This document shows positions 9,276-18,507 of a DNA stretch of 64,000 bases, in pieces (positions within the stretch are counted from its first letter, which is position 1; each line of letters opens with the position of its first letter). Below the pieces are notes generated by a model that had not been told where the DNA came from, searched no databases, and saw only the letters and a list, made by a program, of their open reading frames with translations. Position numbers and translations under genes: made by a program. This DNA is from Nocardioides speluncae (GTDB lineage Bacteria > Actinomycetota > Actinomycetes > Propionibacteriales > Nocardioidaceae): contig NZ_QEOO01000017.1 in NCBI RefSeq assembly GCF_003121585.1, forward strand, positions 1-64,000. The letters are read 5' to 3'.

Positions 9276-9449
9276 CTACCCGGATGCTGGCTGCGGAGTG
9301 GGCTCCTCGGTGGCGGCGTCGACCTTCGCCAGGGCGGACTTCGCCAGCCTGACGATGTCGGACTCGTCGTGCCCAAAGGTGACCAGGTAGCCGTGCACCG
9401 CGTTGCGGACCAGCGCCAATTCAGCGTCGGTCAGACGGATGGTCTTCAT
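9276..9449 (-). CDS. Small protein of unknown function (57 aa)
   Basis: The frame opens MKTIRLTDAELALVRNAVHG, has an amphipathic helical pattern throughout and ends in a Pro/Gln-rich tail (PTPQPASG). No ribosome site is striking. It lies alone between the cysteine hydrolase and the HtrA-like protease. Codon use matches its neighbours, which supports it as a real small gene. Confidence 0.55.
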   Translation of the reverse strand: MKTIRLTDAELALVRNAVHGYLVTFGHDESDIVRLAKSALAKVDAATEEPTPQPASG

Positions 9450-9490
9450 CCTCCAACGGTACGCCGCGCTGAGGAGCGCCTGTTGGAGAT

Positions 9491-10426
9491 TCAGTCGGTG
9501 AGCTCGACCGGCTCGGCGATGGCGTCGACCAGTGCGCCGTTGCGGAGCACGGTGATCTCCATCCGGGCGCCGATCGCGTCGGCGAACATCCGCCGCTGCA
9601 GCGACTGCGCGTCTCCGAGTGGGGTGCCGTCGATGGCCAGGATGACGTCGCCGCGGCGCAGCCCGGAGTACGCCGCCGGGCTGTTCTCGACGACCTCCAC
9701 CACCCGCAGTGCGGTGCGCTGCCCGGTCCTCTCACGGAGCGCGGGCGACAGCGGCGTGGGCGAGCTGACCAGCCCGAGGTAGGCGCGGCGTACCCGGCCG
9801 TCGTGCATGAGCGCATGGATGATCCGGTGCGTCGTGGCGTTGATGGGTACGGCGAGCCCGAGGCCGACGCCGGCCACGGCGGTGTTGATGCCGACCACCC
9901 GGCTGCGCGAGTCGGCCAGCGCCCCACCGGAGTTGCCGGGATTGAGGGCAGCGTCGGTCTGGATCACGTCCTCGATCAGCCGGGTGGCGCTGCGGGTGCG
10001 GGCCGGCATCGAGCGCCCGAGAGCGCTGACCACGCCGGCGGTCACCGAGCCGGCCAGGCCGAGCGGGTTGCCGACCGCCACGACCAGGGAGCCGACCAGC
10101 AGCCGGTCGGCGTCGCCGTACTCCGGCGGGCTCGGCACCTCGCGGTCGGCGCGGACCACCGCCAGGTCCGACAGCGGGTCGCGGCCCACGACGTCGATCC
10201 GGGCGGTCACCCCGTCGCTGAACTCCGCCTCCCCGGCGTTCGCGTCACCGACCACGTGCGCGTTGGTGACCAGGTGGCCCTCGCCGGTCAGCACCACGGC
10301 CGACCCGGCCGACTCGCCTCGCTGCCCGCGCATGCGCACGGCCGCCACCCGCGGGGTCAGCTCGGCAGCCACCCCCGTGACGATCGCGGAGTACGCATCG
10401 AGTGCGTCGTTCTCGGTCGGGTCCAT
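9491..10426 (-). CDS. Trypsin-like serine protease with PDZ domain (HtrA/DegP-like)
   Basis: This 311-residue protein has an S1C protease domain with His in VTNAHVVGD, Asp in DPLSDLAVVRAD and Ser in DAALNPGNSGGALADS, followed by a PDZ domain (about 215-300; SPAAYSGLRRGDVILAIDG). All three catalytic residues are present. No signal peptide or membrane anchor is visible, unlike most actinobacterial HtrA proteins, so it may act in the cytoplasm unless the true start lies upstream. Nothing nearby suggests a substrate. Confidence 0.88.
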   Translation of the reverse strand: MDPTENDALDAYSAIVTGVAAELTPRVAAVRMRGQRGESAGSAVVLTGEGHLVTNAHVVGDANAGEAEFSDGVTARIDVVGRDPLSDLAVVRADREVPSPPEYGDADRLLVGSLVVAVGNPLGLAGSVTAGVVSALGRSMPARTRSATRLIEDVIQTDAALNPGNSGGALADSRSRVVGINTAVAGVGLGLAVPINATTHRIIHALMHDGRVRRAYLGLVSSPTPLSPALRERTGQRTALRVVEVVENSPAAYSGLRRGDVILAIDGTPLGDAQSLQRRMFADAIGARMEITVLRNGALVDAIAEPVELTD

Positions 10427-10493
10427 CGACAGATGGAACGAACGGAGCCCGGCGTGGATTCCACACCAGGCTCCGCTCAGAGCGAACGCGGCC

Positions 10494-10814
10494 TCAGCTT
10501 GCTGCTTCGACCTCGGTCCGGACCGGGGGTGCGACGATCCGGCCGCGGCGTACGGCGACGTACCGGCCGAGAGCCACCAGCCCGAAGCCGGCCAGGAAGA
10601 TCGCCAGGGTGAACCCGCCGTAGGAGACCGGGAACTCCCCGGCCTCGAAGGCCGGTGCCGAGCTTTCGGGGTCCATCGCGTCCAGCAGCAGGTACAGAGT
10701 CTGGAAGACGAACGCCCACAGGTAGGCGATGGCGTACGCCGTGTTGGCGGCCAGGCGGGACCGCAGCAGGTAGCCGAGCGGGAACGCGGCCAGCAGCGTG
10801 ACGACCGTGATCAT
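10494..10814 (-). CDS. Small integral membrane protein
   Basis: This 106-residue protein has about three hydrophobic segments (MITVVTLLAAFPLGYLL, AIAYLWAFVFQTLYLLLDAM, FTLAIFLAGFGLVALGRYVA). Its start overlaps the stop of 10811-11218 as ATGA, so the two form an operon and may act together. No family is recognised. Confidence 0.65.
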   Translation of the reverse strand: MITVVTLLAAFPLGYLLRSRLAANTAYAIAYLWAFVFQTLYLLLDAMDPESSAPAFEAGEFPVSYGGFTLAIFLAGFGLVALGRYVAVRRGRIVAPPVRTEVEAAS

Positions 10815-11218
10815 CGGAGCTCGGCCTCATCGGACGCCGGCCCGCGCCGGGGCGCGGCGAACATCAGGTAGACCGCGGCGACGGTCCACACGATCGACAC
10901 GCCGACCAGGATCCGGATCCCGGCCGGGATGCCGTCGACGAAGAATGCCGGCAGTCCGGTGAGGGTGACGATGATGATCGCGACAGCGGCAATCCGAGCG
11001 GCAACGCTGTTGCCGCGCCAGGCAGCAATGACCGCGACCAGGCCGACGACGCCGAGCACGGTGCCGACGGCCAGGACCTCCATCGGCGGGCCCTCCTCGC
11101 CCTCGGGCGTCGGGATCAGCACGCTCGGGATGTTGGCGGCGCTCATCAGGCCGGCGAGGACCAGGCCGACCTTCTGCCCGGTACTGGGCGTGGTGCGGCG
11201 GGTAGTCATGGTGCTCAT
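10811..11218 (-). CDS. Integral membrane protein
   Basis: This 135-residue protein has a short cytoplasmic N-terminus rich in Thr/Arg and four membrane segments (VGLVLAGLMSAANIPSVLI, EVLAVGTVLGVVGLVAVIAA, AVAIIIVTLTGLPAFFV, ILVGVSIVWTVAAVYLMFAA). It is divergent from the two-component system that starts at 11384 and may be part of its regulon. The next gene overlaps its stop. Confidence 0.65.
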   Translation of the reverse strand: MSTMTTRRTTPSTGQKVGLVLAGLMSAANIPSVLIPTPEGEEGPPMEVLAVGTVLGVVGLVAVIAAWRGNSVAARIAAVAIIIVTLTGLPAFFVDGIPAGIRILVGVSIVWTVAAVYLMFAAPRRGPASDEAELR

Positions 11219-11383
11219 GGTGACTCCTTGGTGAGTGGTTTGGTGAGTGGTGGTGCACCAAACGTGCGGCCCCGCCGCTTCCCGGCGGCAGGTCGGAACT
11301 GCCCGTGCCGTTCCCGCGCTGTCCCGGCCGCACAGGAAGGAGTTCCCGGGACACCTCACCCGGAGCGCGGCCATGATGAGTCC

Positions 11384-12025
11384 ATGACAGTGCGGATCCT
11401 GCTCGCCGACGACCACCCGGTCGTGCGCGGCGGGTTGCGCGCGCTGATCGACACCATCGACGGGCTGGAGGTCGTCGGCGAAGTCGGCGACGGCGAGGCG
11501 GCGGTCCGCGAGGTGCAGCTGTCCCGGCCGGATGTGGTGCTGATGGACGTGCGGATGCCAGTGCTCGACGGAGTGGAGGCGACCCGCCGGATCCGGGCGG
11601 CGGTCCCGGAGACCGCCGTACTCATGCTGACCATGTACGACGACGACGCGACCGTGTTCACCGCGATGCAGGCCGGCGCCCGGGGCTACCTGCTGAAGGG
11701 CGCCGAGCAGGACGAGATCGTCGGCGCGGTGCGGGGGGTGGTGGCCGGGCAGGCGATCTTCGGTCCGGGCGTCGCGGTCCGGGTGCTGGCCCACTTCAGC
11801 GCCCCGCCCGCGCGGACCGAGATCCCGTTCCCGGAGCTGACCGAGCGCGAGCGCGAGATCCTCGACCTGCTCGCGGCGGGCTCGCGCACCAGCGCGATCG
11901 CCCAGGAGCTGTTCCTGTCGCCGAAGACCGTGAGCAACCACCTCACCAGCATCTTCGCCAAGCTCCAGGTGACCGACCGCGCCGCGGCGATCATCCGTGC
12001 CCGCGAGGGTGGGCTGGGCTCATGA
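11384..12025 (+). CDS. LuxR/NarL-type response regulator
   Basis: This 213-residue protein has a receiver domain (about 1-120) with the acidic pair in LLADDHPVV, the phospho-acceptor Asp in VVLMDVRMPV and Lys in GYLLKGAEQ. A LuxR HTH follows (about 145-210; LTEREREILDLLAAG and SPKTVSNHLTSIFAKLQV). Its stop overlaps the histidine kinase start as ATGA, so it pairs with that kinase. It may control the divergent membrane-protein pair at 10494-11218. Confidence 0.92.
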   Translation: MTVRILLADDHPVVRGGLRALIDTIDGLEVVGEVGDGEAAVREVQLSRPDVVLMDVRMPVLDGVEATRRIRAAVPETAVLMLTMYDDDATVFTAMQAGARGYLLKGAEQDEIVGAVRGVVAGQAIFGPGVAVRVLAHFSAPPARTEIPFPELTEREREILDLLAAGSRTSAIAQELFLSPKTVSNHLTSIFAKLQVTDRAAAIIRAREGGLGS

Positions 12026-13794
12026 CCTACGCCGAGCTGGTCGGCGTCGCGGTGCTCGGGCTCAGCACCCTGGTCAGCGGTGCAGCGCTGCTGGCCCGGT
12101 CTCGCGCCGTACTGCCGGGCGCACCGCTCGCGCTCGGCGGCCTCGCGCTCCTGACGGGTGCGCTTGCCTGGCGGGCCGAGCCGGAGCTGGCCCGGGCTGC
12201 GTTCGTGACCGGAGGCTCGCTGCTGCTGCCACTGGCCGTCACGGCGTACCCACGGCTGCGGTGGCGGCTCCCGGTCGACTTCGTGGCTCTGGTCGTCGTC
12301 ACCGGCTCTGGCCTGATCGCGGTCGCGTCGCTCGGCTGGACCGGGCCGTGGGAGCGCTCGGGCATCCTCTGGCCCACGGGCATCACCCTGGCCGCGACCG
12401 GCTTCCTGCATACCTGGTGGAAGCTCGAGCGCAGCGACGGCACCGACCGCTGGGCGCTGGCCTGGATGGCGTTGAGCCTGGCGCTGACCGGAACGGTGTT
12501 CTTCTTCATCGTGTTCGCACTCGATGGCGCGACCGGTCAGCGGGCCGGCATCGGGTACGGCGTGGGCTACGGGCTGTTCGCGGTCGTCGCACCCGCGATG
12601 TACGTCGGCCTCTGGCGCCCGGAGGTCGTCGACGTCCGCGGTCTGGTCGTCCAGGCGGTGGTGCTGGCGACGGCAGTGGTCGTCTACATGGCGGTCTACG
12701 CGACCCTTCAGGGAGGCCTCGATCTGCTCGGCGGCGAGCCGCCGAGTGTGGGCACGATGGCACTGGCCGCCGCACTGATCGCGGCCCTCTTCCACCCGCT
12801 CCAGGTGGCGATGCGCGGCGTCATCGACGAGCTGCTGTTCGGCACCCGCCCGGACCCGTTCGGCGCCGCTGGGCACGTCGCCGAGAACCTCGGCGACGAC
12901 CCCGAGCTCGCCCTGCGCACGATCCGCGAGGCGCTGGTGCTGCCGTACGCCGAGCTCCAGGTCGGCGGCGAGGTCCTGGCCACGTCCGGCACCGCCGTGA
13001 CCCACACCCGGGCACTGCCGCTCACGCTCGGCGACGGCCGCACCGGCGAGCTCGTCGTCGGGCTCCGGGCGGGCGACCTCGCCCTCACCGCGGGCGATCG
13101 GCACGTGCTCGACCTGGCCCGGCCGCTGCTCGCCCAGTCGCTGCGGGCACGGCTGCTCGCCGACCAGCTGCAGGAGTCGCGCGAGCAGACGATCACCGCG
13201 ATCGAGGAGGAACGGCGGCGACTGCGCCGGGACCTCCACGACGGACTCGGGCCGCGGCTGTCCGGGATCGCGTTCACCTCCGACGCAGCCCGCAACACGA
13301 TGCCCGACGACCCTCCCGCCGCGGCCGCGCTCCTGGGCGGCCTCCGCGCGGAGGCGGTCGCGGCGATCGAGGAGATCCGGCAGCTGGTCTACGGGATGCG
13401 GCCGCCGGCCCTCGACGAGCTCGGGCTGGTCCCGGCGCTGCGGCAGCAGGCCCACTCACTTCGTACGGCGGACGGGCGGCCACTGCGGGTCGAGGTCGAC
13501 GCGGCCGACCTGCCGCCGCTGGCAGCGGCGGTCGAGGTCGCGGCGTACCGAATCGCGGTCGAGGCGCTCAGCAACGCCGCCCGGCACAGCGGCGCCGACC
13601 TAGCCGAGGCCAGCCTCCGGGTCGCCGAAGGGTCACTCGTCGTCGAGGTCAACGACCATGGCGCCACCCCGTCGACCTGGACCCGCGGCGTCGGCCTGTC
13701 CTCGATGCGGGAGCGGGCCGCCGAGCTCGGCGGGAGCCTCGACGCCGGGTATGCCGACGGCGGCGGCCGCGTGGTCGCCGTACTCCCGCTGTGA
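12022..13794 (+). CDS. Sensor histidine kinase (HisKA_3 type)
   Basis: This 590-residue protein has a large N-terminal membrane region (about residues 1-270, eight or more hydrophobic segments), a short linker domain, the HisKA_3 phospho-acceptor block (ERRRLRRDLHDGLGPRLSGI, His about 410) and a C-terminal HATPase domain with an N-box (AVEALSNAARHSGA) and G-box (GVGLSSMRERAAELGG). It phosphorylates the co-encoded LuxR-type regulator by family rule. The signal is unknown. Confidence 0.92.
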   Translation: MTYAELVGVAVLGLSTLVSGAALLARSRAVLPGAPLALGGLALLTGALAWRAEPELARAAFVTGGSLLLPLAVTAYPRLRWRLPVDFVALVVVTGSGLIAVASLGWTGPWERSGILWPTGITLAATGFLHTWWKLERSDGTDRWALAWMALSLALTGTVFFFIVFALDGATGQRAGIGYGVGYGLFAVVAPAMYVGLWRPEVVDVRGLVVQAVVLATAVVVYMAVYATLQGGLDLLGGEPPSVGTMALAAALIAALFHPLQVAMRGVIDELLFGTRPDPFGAAGHVAENLGDDPELALRTIREALVLPYAELQVGGEVLATSGTAVTHTRALPLTLGDGRTGELVVGLRAGDLALTAGDRHVLDLARPLLAQSLRARLLADQLQESREQTITAIEEERRRLRRDLHDGLGPRLSGIAFTSDAARNTMPDDPPAAAALLGGLRAEAVAAIEEIRQLVYGMRPPALDELGLVPALRQQAHSLRTADGRPLRVEVDAADLPPLAAAVEVAAYRIAVEALSNAARHSGADLAEASLRVAEGSLVVEVNDHGATPSTWTRGVGLSSMRERAAELGGSLDAGYADGGGRVVAVLPL

Positions 13795-13802
13795 CTCGGG
13801 CC

Positions 13803-13902
13803 GGACGTCATACGAACCGGCGGCTATCGGTGCCGGACCGCATGACGTACCGCAGGACGTCATACGAACCGCGCGTCATGGGTCGCGATTCGTATGACGT
13901 CC
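13803..13902. repeat. Three copies of a 14-bp motif, one inverted
   Basis: GGACGTCATACGAACCG occurs at 13803-13819 and 13855-13871, and TTCGTATGACGTCC, its inverse, at 13889-13902. The last two could form a 14-bp stem with a loop of about 17 bp. The array sits in the 124-bp gap between the histidine kinase and the next gene. It may be a regulator-binding array or a terminator. Confidence 0.6.
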
Positions 13903-13918
13903 CGCCCCGTGCGACGCC

Positions 13919-14527
13919 ATGCTGAGCATCGTGTACTCACGGTCGCTGGTCGCCGCCGCGCTGGCGTACGCGCTGCTGCACCACATCGGGCTGCTGCCGG
14001 ATGGGCTCGGTCCTGGGCCGGAGGACACCCGGCTGCTCGACTGGCTGGACCTGGCCGTCCCGTGGCTGGTGCTCGGCAGTGCGGCCGCGGTGCTCTGGGC
14101 CGACCGGTCGCGGCCCCTCGTATGGCTGCTCTTCGGCGCCGGCGCGATCGCCTACACCTCCGGCCACGGCATCCATCTCGCGGCCAACTCGATCGGCCAC
14201 GAAGTCGCCAACGACACCGTGCACCTGTGGGACGAGCCGGTGGGGCACCACATCTGGTTCGTCGGGGTCGCCCTGGTGCTGGCAGCACTGGCGCTCACCA
14301 TGGTCGACAAGCCCCGGCCGCCGGTCCTCGGCTACGTCCTGGCACTCGCCGTCGGGCTGACCTGGGCGACCAACGCGGTCGGCGGTGGCACCGAGGTCTT
14401 CAGCCTGCTGGTCGCCCTCGCGGCAACGGCGTACGGCTGGCGTCAGCGCGACAGCCTCGGCGTGGTGCTGCTCGTCGGCTTCCTCCCGGCAACGGCCACG
14501 CTGGTCGCACTCTGGGCAGCGTCGTAG
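13919..14527 (+). CDS. Integral membrane protein
   Basis: This 202-residue protein has about six hydrophobic segments (for example LAVPWLVLGSAAAVLWA, IWFVGVALVLAALALTM and GVVLLVGFLPATATLVALW) and several conserved-looking His residues in the loops (HHIGLL, GHGIHLAANSIGHE, HLWDEPVGHHIW). These could bind metal or haem, but I do not recognise the family. It ends 4 bp from the convergent nadE stop. Confidence 0.65.
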   Translation: MLSIVYSRSLVAAALAYALLHHIGLLPDGLGPGPEDTRLLDWLDLAVPWLVLGSAAAVLWADRSRPLVWLLFGAGAIAYTSGHGIHLAANSIGHEVANDTVHLWDEPVGHHIWFVGVALVLAALALTMVDKPRPPVLGYVLALAVGLTWATNAVGGGTEVFSLLVALAATAYGWRQRDSLGVVLLVGFLPATATLVALWAAS

Positions 14528-14531
14528 CCGG

Positions 14532-16589
14532 CTACTTCTCCGGGACGTTCGCCTCGATCTCGCGCAGCCAGGCGGTGCCGCTGGCGTCAGACGGCATCCG
14601 CCAATCGCCGCGCGGCGACAGCGAGCCGCCGGCGGAGACCTTCGGGCCGTTGGGCAGCGCGGAGCGCTTGAACTGGCTGGAGAAGAACCGCTTGGCGAAG
14701 ACCAGCAGCCAGCGTCGGATCGTGGCCAGGTCGTACGACGTACGCCGGTCGTCGTCGAAGCCCGGCGGCCACTCCCCCGTCTCGGCGTCGCGCCAGGCGT
14801 GCCAGGCGAGGAAGGCGATCTTGCTCGGCCGATAGCCGCGGCGCAGCACGTGGTAGAGCGTGAAGTCCTGCAGCGAGTAGGGCCCGACCGAGTCCTCGGT
14901 GGCCTGCGGCTTCTTGCCGGCCTCGATCGGGATCAGCTCGGGGGTGATCTCCTGGTCGAGGATCTCCTGGAGCACCTCGTTGGTGTCGCTGTGCCCGTCC
15001 TCGTTGGCGAACTGCCCGGACGAGATCACCCAGCGGATCAGGTGCTGGATCAGCGTCTTCGGGACGCCGGTGTTCACCGCGTAGTGCGACATCTGGTCGC
15101 CGACGCCGTACGTGCACCAGCCCAGCGCCAGCTCCGACAGGTCGCCGGTGCCGAGCACGATGCCTCCGCGGTGGTTAGCCAGCCGGAACAGGTAGTCGGT
15201 GCGCAGCCCGGCCTGGACGTTCTCGAAGGTGACGTCGTACACCGGCTCGCCGTCGGCGTACGGGTGGTCGAGGTCGGCCAGCATCTGCCGCGCGGCCGGC
15301 TTGATGTCGAGCTCGGCGAAGGTGACGCCGAGCGCCTTGGACAGCCGGGTGGCGTAGGACTTGGTGGTCTCGCCGGTGGCGAAGCCCGGCATCGTGAACG
15401 CGTGTATGTCGCTGCGCGGGCGCCCGAGCCGGTCCATCGCCTTGGCCGCGACGATCAGGGCATGGGTGGAGTCAAGGCCACCCGAGACACCGATCACGAC
15501 CTTCGGCTGACCGATCGCGTGGAGTCGCTGCTCGAGCCCGGAGACCTGGATGTTGTAGGCCTCGTAGCAGTCCAGCTCCAGCCGCGCCGGGTCGTCGGGC
15601 ACGAACGGGAAGCGGTCCACCTTCCGCCGCAGCCCGATGTCGCCGGTCGGCGGCTTCAGCTCGAACTCGACGGTCTCGAAGTCCTCGATCCGGTCGGCCA
15701 GCGTCCGCCGGTTGTCGTCGAAGGTGCCCTGCCGCAGCCGCTCCTGGCGGAGCCGGTCCAGGTCGACGTCGGTCACCGACCGCCGCGGCCCGTCCGGGAA
15801 CCGCTCGGTCTCGGCGAGCAGGTCGCCGCACTCGTAGACCATCGTCTGGCCGTCCCAGGACAGGTCGGTCGACGACTCGCCCTGGCCGGCCGCCGCATAG
15901 AGGTACGCCGCAAGGCAGCGCGCGCTGGCGCTGCGGACCAGCAGCCGCCGGTCCTCGGCCCGGGAGACCGTGATCGGCGAGCCGGACAGGTTGGCCAGCA
16001 CGGTCGCGCCCGCCAGCGCGGCCTCAGCGCTCGGCGGAACCGGGACCCACATGTCCTCGCAGACCTCGACGTGCAGGACCAGGCCGGGTACGTCGGTCGC
16101 GGCGTACAGCAGGTCGGGCCCGAACGGCACCTCCTCGCCGCCGGCCACGATCGTGGAGCCGCGCCGGTCGTCGCCGGGGGCGAAGTGGCGGCGCTCGTAG
16201 AACTCGCGGTAGGTCGGCAGGTACGACTTCGGCGACACCCCGAGCACCTCGCCGCGGTGGATCACCACCGCGCAGTTGAGCACCCGGGTGCCGTGCACCA
16301 GCGGGGCACCGACGACCAGTACCGGCAGCAGCTCCGTGGTCGCCTCGGCGATCGTCGTGATCGCCGCCTGCACCTCGTCGAGCAGGGTGTCCTGGAGCAG
16401 CAGGTCATCGATGGCGTAGCCGGACAGCGCCAGCTCGGGGAAGACCGCGACCGCGACGCCGTCGGCGTGGCAGGCGCGCGCCTCGGTCAGCACGCTCTGC
16501 GCGTTGGCCGCCGGGTCGGCGACCGCGACCGGGACCGTGCAGGCGGCCACGCGGGCGAACCCCTGGGCATATGCGGAGTAGAAGTCCAC
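14532..16589 (-). CDS. nadE: Glutamine-dependent NAD+ synthetase
   Basis: This 685-residue two-domain enzyme makes NAD+ from nicotinic acid adenine dinucleotide with ATP and glutamine. The N-terminal nitrilase-type glutaminase (about 1-300) shows its Glu in FPELALSGY, Lys in [14 protein letters not shown] and Cys in VEVCEDMW. The C-terminal synthetase (about 340-680) has the P-loop-like [15 protein letters not shown]. Length and domain order match actinobacterial NadE. The start is a GTG at 16589 ([15 protein letters not shown]); the 20 bp to the divergent gene at 16609 leave little room for separate promoters. Confidence 0.95.
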   Translation of the reverse strand: MDFYSAYAQGFARVAACTVPVAVADPAANAQSVLTEARACHADGVAVAVFPELALSGYAIDDLLLQDTLLDEVQAAITTIAEATTELLPVLVVGAPLVHGTRVLNCAVVIHRGEVLGVSPKSYLPTYREFYERRHFAPGDDRRGSTIVAGGEEVPFGPDLLYAATDVPGLVLHVEVCEDMWVPVPPSAEAALAGATVLANLSGSPITVSRAEDRRLLVRSASARCLAAYLYAAAGQGESSTDLSWDGQTMVYECGDLLAETERFPDGPRRSVTDVDLDRLRQERLRQGTFDDNRRTLADRIEDFETVEFELKPPTGDIGLRRKVDRFPFVPDDPARLELDCYEAYNIQVSGLEQRLHAIGQPKVVIGVSGGLDSTHALIVAAKAMDRLGRPRSDIHAFTMPGFATGETTKSYATRLSKALGVTFAELDIKPAARQMLADLDHPYADGEPVYDVTFENVQAGLRTDYLFRLANHRGGIVLGTGDLSELALGWCTYGVGDQMSHYAVNTGVPKTLIQHLIRWVISSGQFANEDGHSDTNEVLQEILDQEITPELIPIEAGKKPQATEDSVGPYSLQDFTLYHVLRRGYRPSKIAFLAWHAWRDAETGEWPPGFDDDRRTSYDLATIRRWLLVFAKRFFSSQFKRSALPNGPKVSAGGSLSPRGDWRMPSDASGTAWLREIEANVPEK

Positions 16590-16608
16590 GCCTGCGAGTC
16601 TAGGTGTC

Positions 16609-16935
16609 GTGACCCTCGCCGAGACGCCCGCGCCGCCGTACACCGCCGTGATCTTCAGCAGCATCCGCACCGACAACGAGCAGGGGTACGCCGTGATGGC
16701 GGCTCGGATGGAGGAGCTGGCGGCCCTGCAGCCGGGCTACGTCGGCATCGAGTCCGCACGAGGCGAGATCGGCATCACCGTCTCCTACTGGACCGACGAC
16801 GCCGCTGCCCGCGCCTGGAAGCAGGTCGCCGAGCACACCATCGCGCAGGAGCGCGGCAAGACGACCTGGTACGCCGACTACCGGGTGCGGGTCTGCACCG
16901 TCGAGCGCGACTACGGCCACCCGTCGACCATGTGA
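16609..16935 (+). CDS. Antibiotic biosynthesis monooxygenase-like (ABM) domain protein
   Basis: This 108-residue protein starts with GTG and has the small ABM ferredoxin-like fold pattern (YTAVIFSSIRTD, then GYVGIESARGEIGITVSYW, WKQVAEHTIAQERGK). Such proteins are usually stress or haem-related monooxygenases or have no known activity. It is divergent from nadE. A GC-rich hairpin with a TTCGG loop at 16983-16997 could terminate it. Confidence 0.75.
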   Translation: MTLAETPAPPYTAVIFSSIRTDNEQGYAVMAARMEELAALQPGYVGIESARGEIGITVSYWTDDAAARAWKQVAEHTIAQERGKTTWYADYRVRVCTVERDYGHPSTM

Positions 16936-17013
16936 TCGAGGGAAGCCTGCCATGGCGGTGGTGTGCGGGGCGCCGCGTGTTGGGGGCTTCGGGCCCCGCA
17001 TTTCATGGTTACC

Positions 17014-17080
17014 GTCCGCTTTTGGTTGCGGTACTTGGTTCGGTTCATCGCTGGCTTACGGCTTGCTGTGGTCAACGGTC
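17014..17080 (+). repeat. Left 67-bp inverted repeat of DUF222-HNH unit, copy 2
   Basis: The arm starts GTCCGCTTTTGGTTGC and ends TGGTCAACGGTC. Reverse-complementing 18441-18507 gives a sequence of equal length with 51 of 67 matching bases, including the outermost 16 bp and innermost 12 bp. The same block occurs before copy 1 at 170-236. Confidence 0.75.
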
Positions 17081-17113
17081 CGCGGTTGCGGTTCTTAAAC
17101 CTTGCTCAATCAT

Positions 17114-17129
17114 TCGAACGTATGTACGG
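17114..17129 (+). promoter_or_regulatory. LexA/SOS-box-like site
   Basis: TTCGAACGTATGTACG matches CGAAC-N4-GTTCG with one mismatch (GTACG). It is 48 bp before the copy 2 start codon, and copy 1 has the same core at 271-283. Damage-inducible expression is inferred from the known behaviour of mycobacterial 13E12 genes. Confidence 0.55.
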
Positions 17130-17177
17130 TGGTGTTAGTCGAATAGTTGGTACGCCATGGGGGAGGTACCGGAAACA

Positions 17178-18401
17178 ATGCTCGTCAATACGCCACATCC
17201 GGTGCTCGCCTGCGCCGACAATATCCTCGCCGAGCTCGCACAGATCGCTGACGTTGACCCAGCCTTTATGAAGACCTCCGACAAGGCCGACGCGCTGCTC
17301 AAGCTGGTGAAGATCGAGACCCTGTTGACCGCGCTCCGACTACGGGTCATGGCCACCGCCGACGACGTCGCCGAGGACACCGGCGCCCGCGACGTGGCCG
17401 CCTGGCTCGCCCACCACACCCAGTCCAGCCCGAAGACCTGCCGCGCCGAACTCCACCTCGCCGCCGCCCTCGACACCCGCTGGACCCGCCTCGCGGCGGT
17501 AGTCACCGCTGGTGAGGTGAACCTAGCCCAGGCGCGGGTAATCACCCGGGCGCTCGATGAGCTACCCGACGATCTGGACGCCGACCTCCTCGTCCAAGCC
17601 GAGAAGCACCTGGTCGAAGCGGCCGCCCACCACCGCCCCGACCAGCTGAAGATCCTCGGCCGCAAGATCCTGGACGTGATCGCGCCCGAGGTCGGCGATG
17701 CCGAGGAAGCCAAGCAGTTGCAGCGGGAGGAAGAGCGAGCGTGGGAGACCACCAGCCTCACCTTCACCAGGCGCGGCGACGGCACCACTCGGCTCACCGG
17801 CCTGCTACCGGACGCTGCCGCGGCGCGGCTGGTGACCTACCTGGATGCCTTCACCTCACCCCGCCAGCAATCCACCGACGTCGTGGTCCCGCAGCACCGG
17901 GCGCGGGCTCAGGCGTTCTGCACGCTGCTGGAACACCTCGACCCCACCAAGCTTCCGATGCACGGCGGTGACGCCACCACGGTCATCGTCACCATCAGCC
18001 ACGACGCACTCGCCCGCGACCGGGCCGCAGCGAGCGTGGTCGGCACCGACGACAAGATCACCGCCGCCCAAGCCCGCCGCCTGGCCTGCACCGCCGGGAT
18101 CATCCCCGCGGTCCTCGGCGGGAAGTCCGAGATCCTCGACTTCGGCCGCACCAGAAGGCTCTTCTCCAAGCCCCAGCACAAGGCACTGCGACTGCGCGAC
18201 CAACGGTGCCGCGGCGCAGGGTGCACAATCCCGGCGCAGTGGTGTGAGGCGCATCATTGGCGGCCGTGGTCGAAAGGCGGGAAGACCAATTTCGCCGACG
18301 GCATACTGCTTTGTTCACATCACCATCACCGAGCGCACGACAATCGCTATTCCGCGGAGCGAATGCCGAACGGCGATATCCGATTCCACCGCAGAACATA
18401 A
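17178..18401 (+). CDS. DUF222 and HNH endonuclease domain protein (13E12 repeat family), copy 2
   Basis: This 407-residue paralogue of 335-1630 shares most of its sequence, for example EERAWETTSLTFTRRGDGTT and GKSEILDFGRTRRLFSKPQH. Its HNH region is complete (RCRGAGCTI, EAHHWRPWSKGG, CSHHHHRAHDN). It lacks about 24 residues between the DUF222 core and the nuclease relative to copy 1, where an Arg/Ala-rich insert follows LDAFTSPR. An in-frame ATG at 17157 is possible, but MLVN is the start shared by both copies. The gene is framed by 67-bp inverted repeats, which makes the unit look mobile although it carries no transposase. Confidence 0.9.
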   Translation: MLVNTPHPVLACADNILAELAQIADVDPAFMKTSDKADALLKLVKIETLLTALRLRVMATADDVAEDTGARDVAAWLAHHTQSSPKTCRAELHLAAALDTRWTRLAAVVTAGEVNLAQARVITRALDELPDDLDADLLVQAEKHLVEAAAHHRPDQLKILGRKILDVIAPEVGDAEEAKQLQREEERAWETTSLTFTRRGDGTTRLTGLLPDAAAARLVTYLDAFTSPRQQSTDVVVPQHRARAQAFCTLLEHLDPTKLPMHGGDATTVIVTISHDALARDRAAASVVGTDDKITAAQARRLACTAGIIPAVLGGKSEILDFGRTRRLFSKPQHKALRLRDQRCRGAGCTIPAQWCEAHHWRPWSKGGKTNFADGILLCSHHHHRAHDNRYSAERMPNGDIRFHRRT

Positions 18402-18440
18402 CCGCAATGCAATGCAATCAATTCACGCGCCCTCACCACA

Positions 18441-18507
18441 GACCGTTGACCATCGCGGACCGTGAGCCGAAAAGCAACCGAAGCAAGTCATGCAACCAAA
18501 AGCGGAC
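18441..18507 (-). repeat. Right 67-bp inverted repeat of DUF222-HNH unit, copy 2
   Basis: This is the inverted partner of 17014-17080. Its outer end contains GCAACCAAAAGCGGAC and its inner end GACCGTTGACCA. Beyond it, up to the gene ending at 18705, I see no further gene. Confidence 0.7.

Noticed and set aside
11686..13455. Open frame of 589 codons opposite the two-component system
   Set aside because: It mirrors the codon pattern of the response regulator and kinase genes and resembles no protein.
14385..17138. Open frame of 917 codons opposite nadE
   Set aside because: It covers nadE and parts of its neighbours in antisense; NadE is complete on the other strand.
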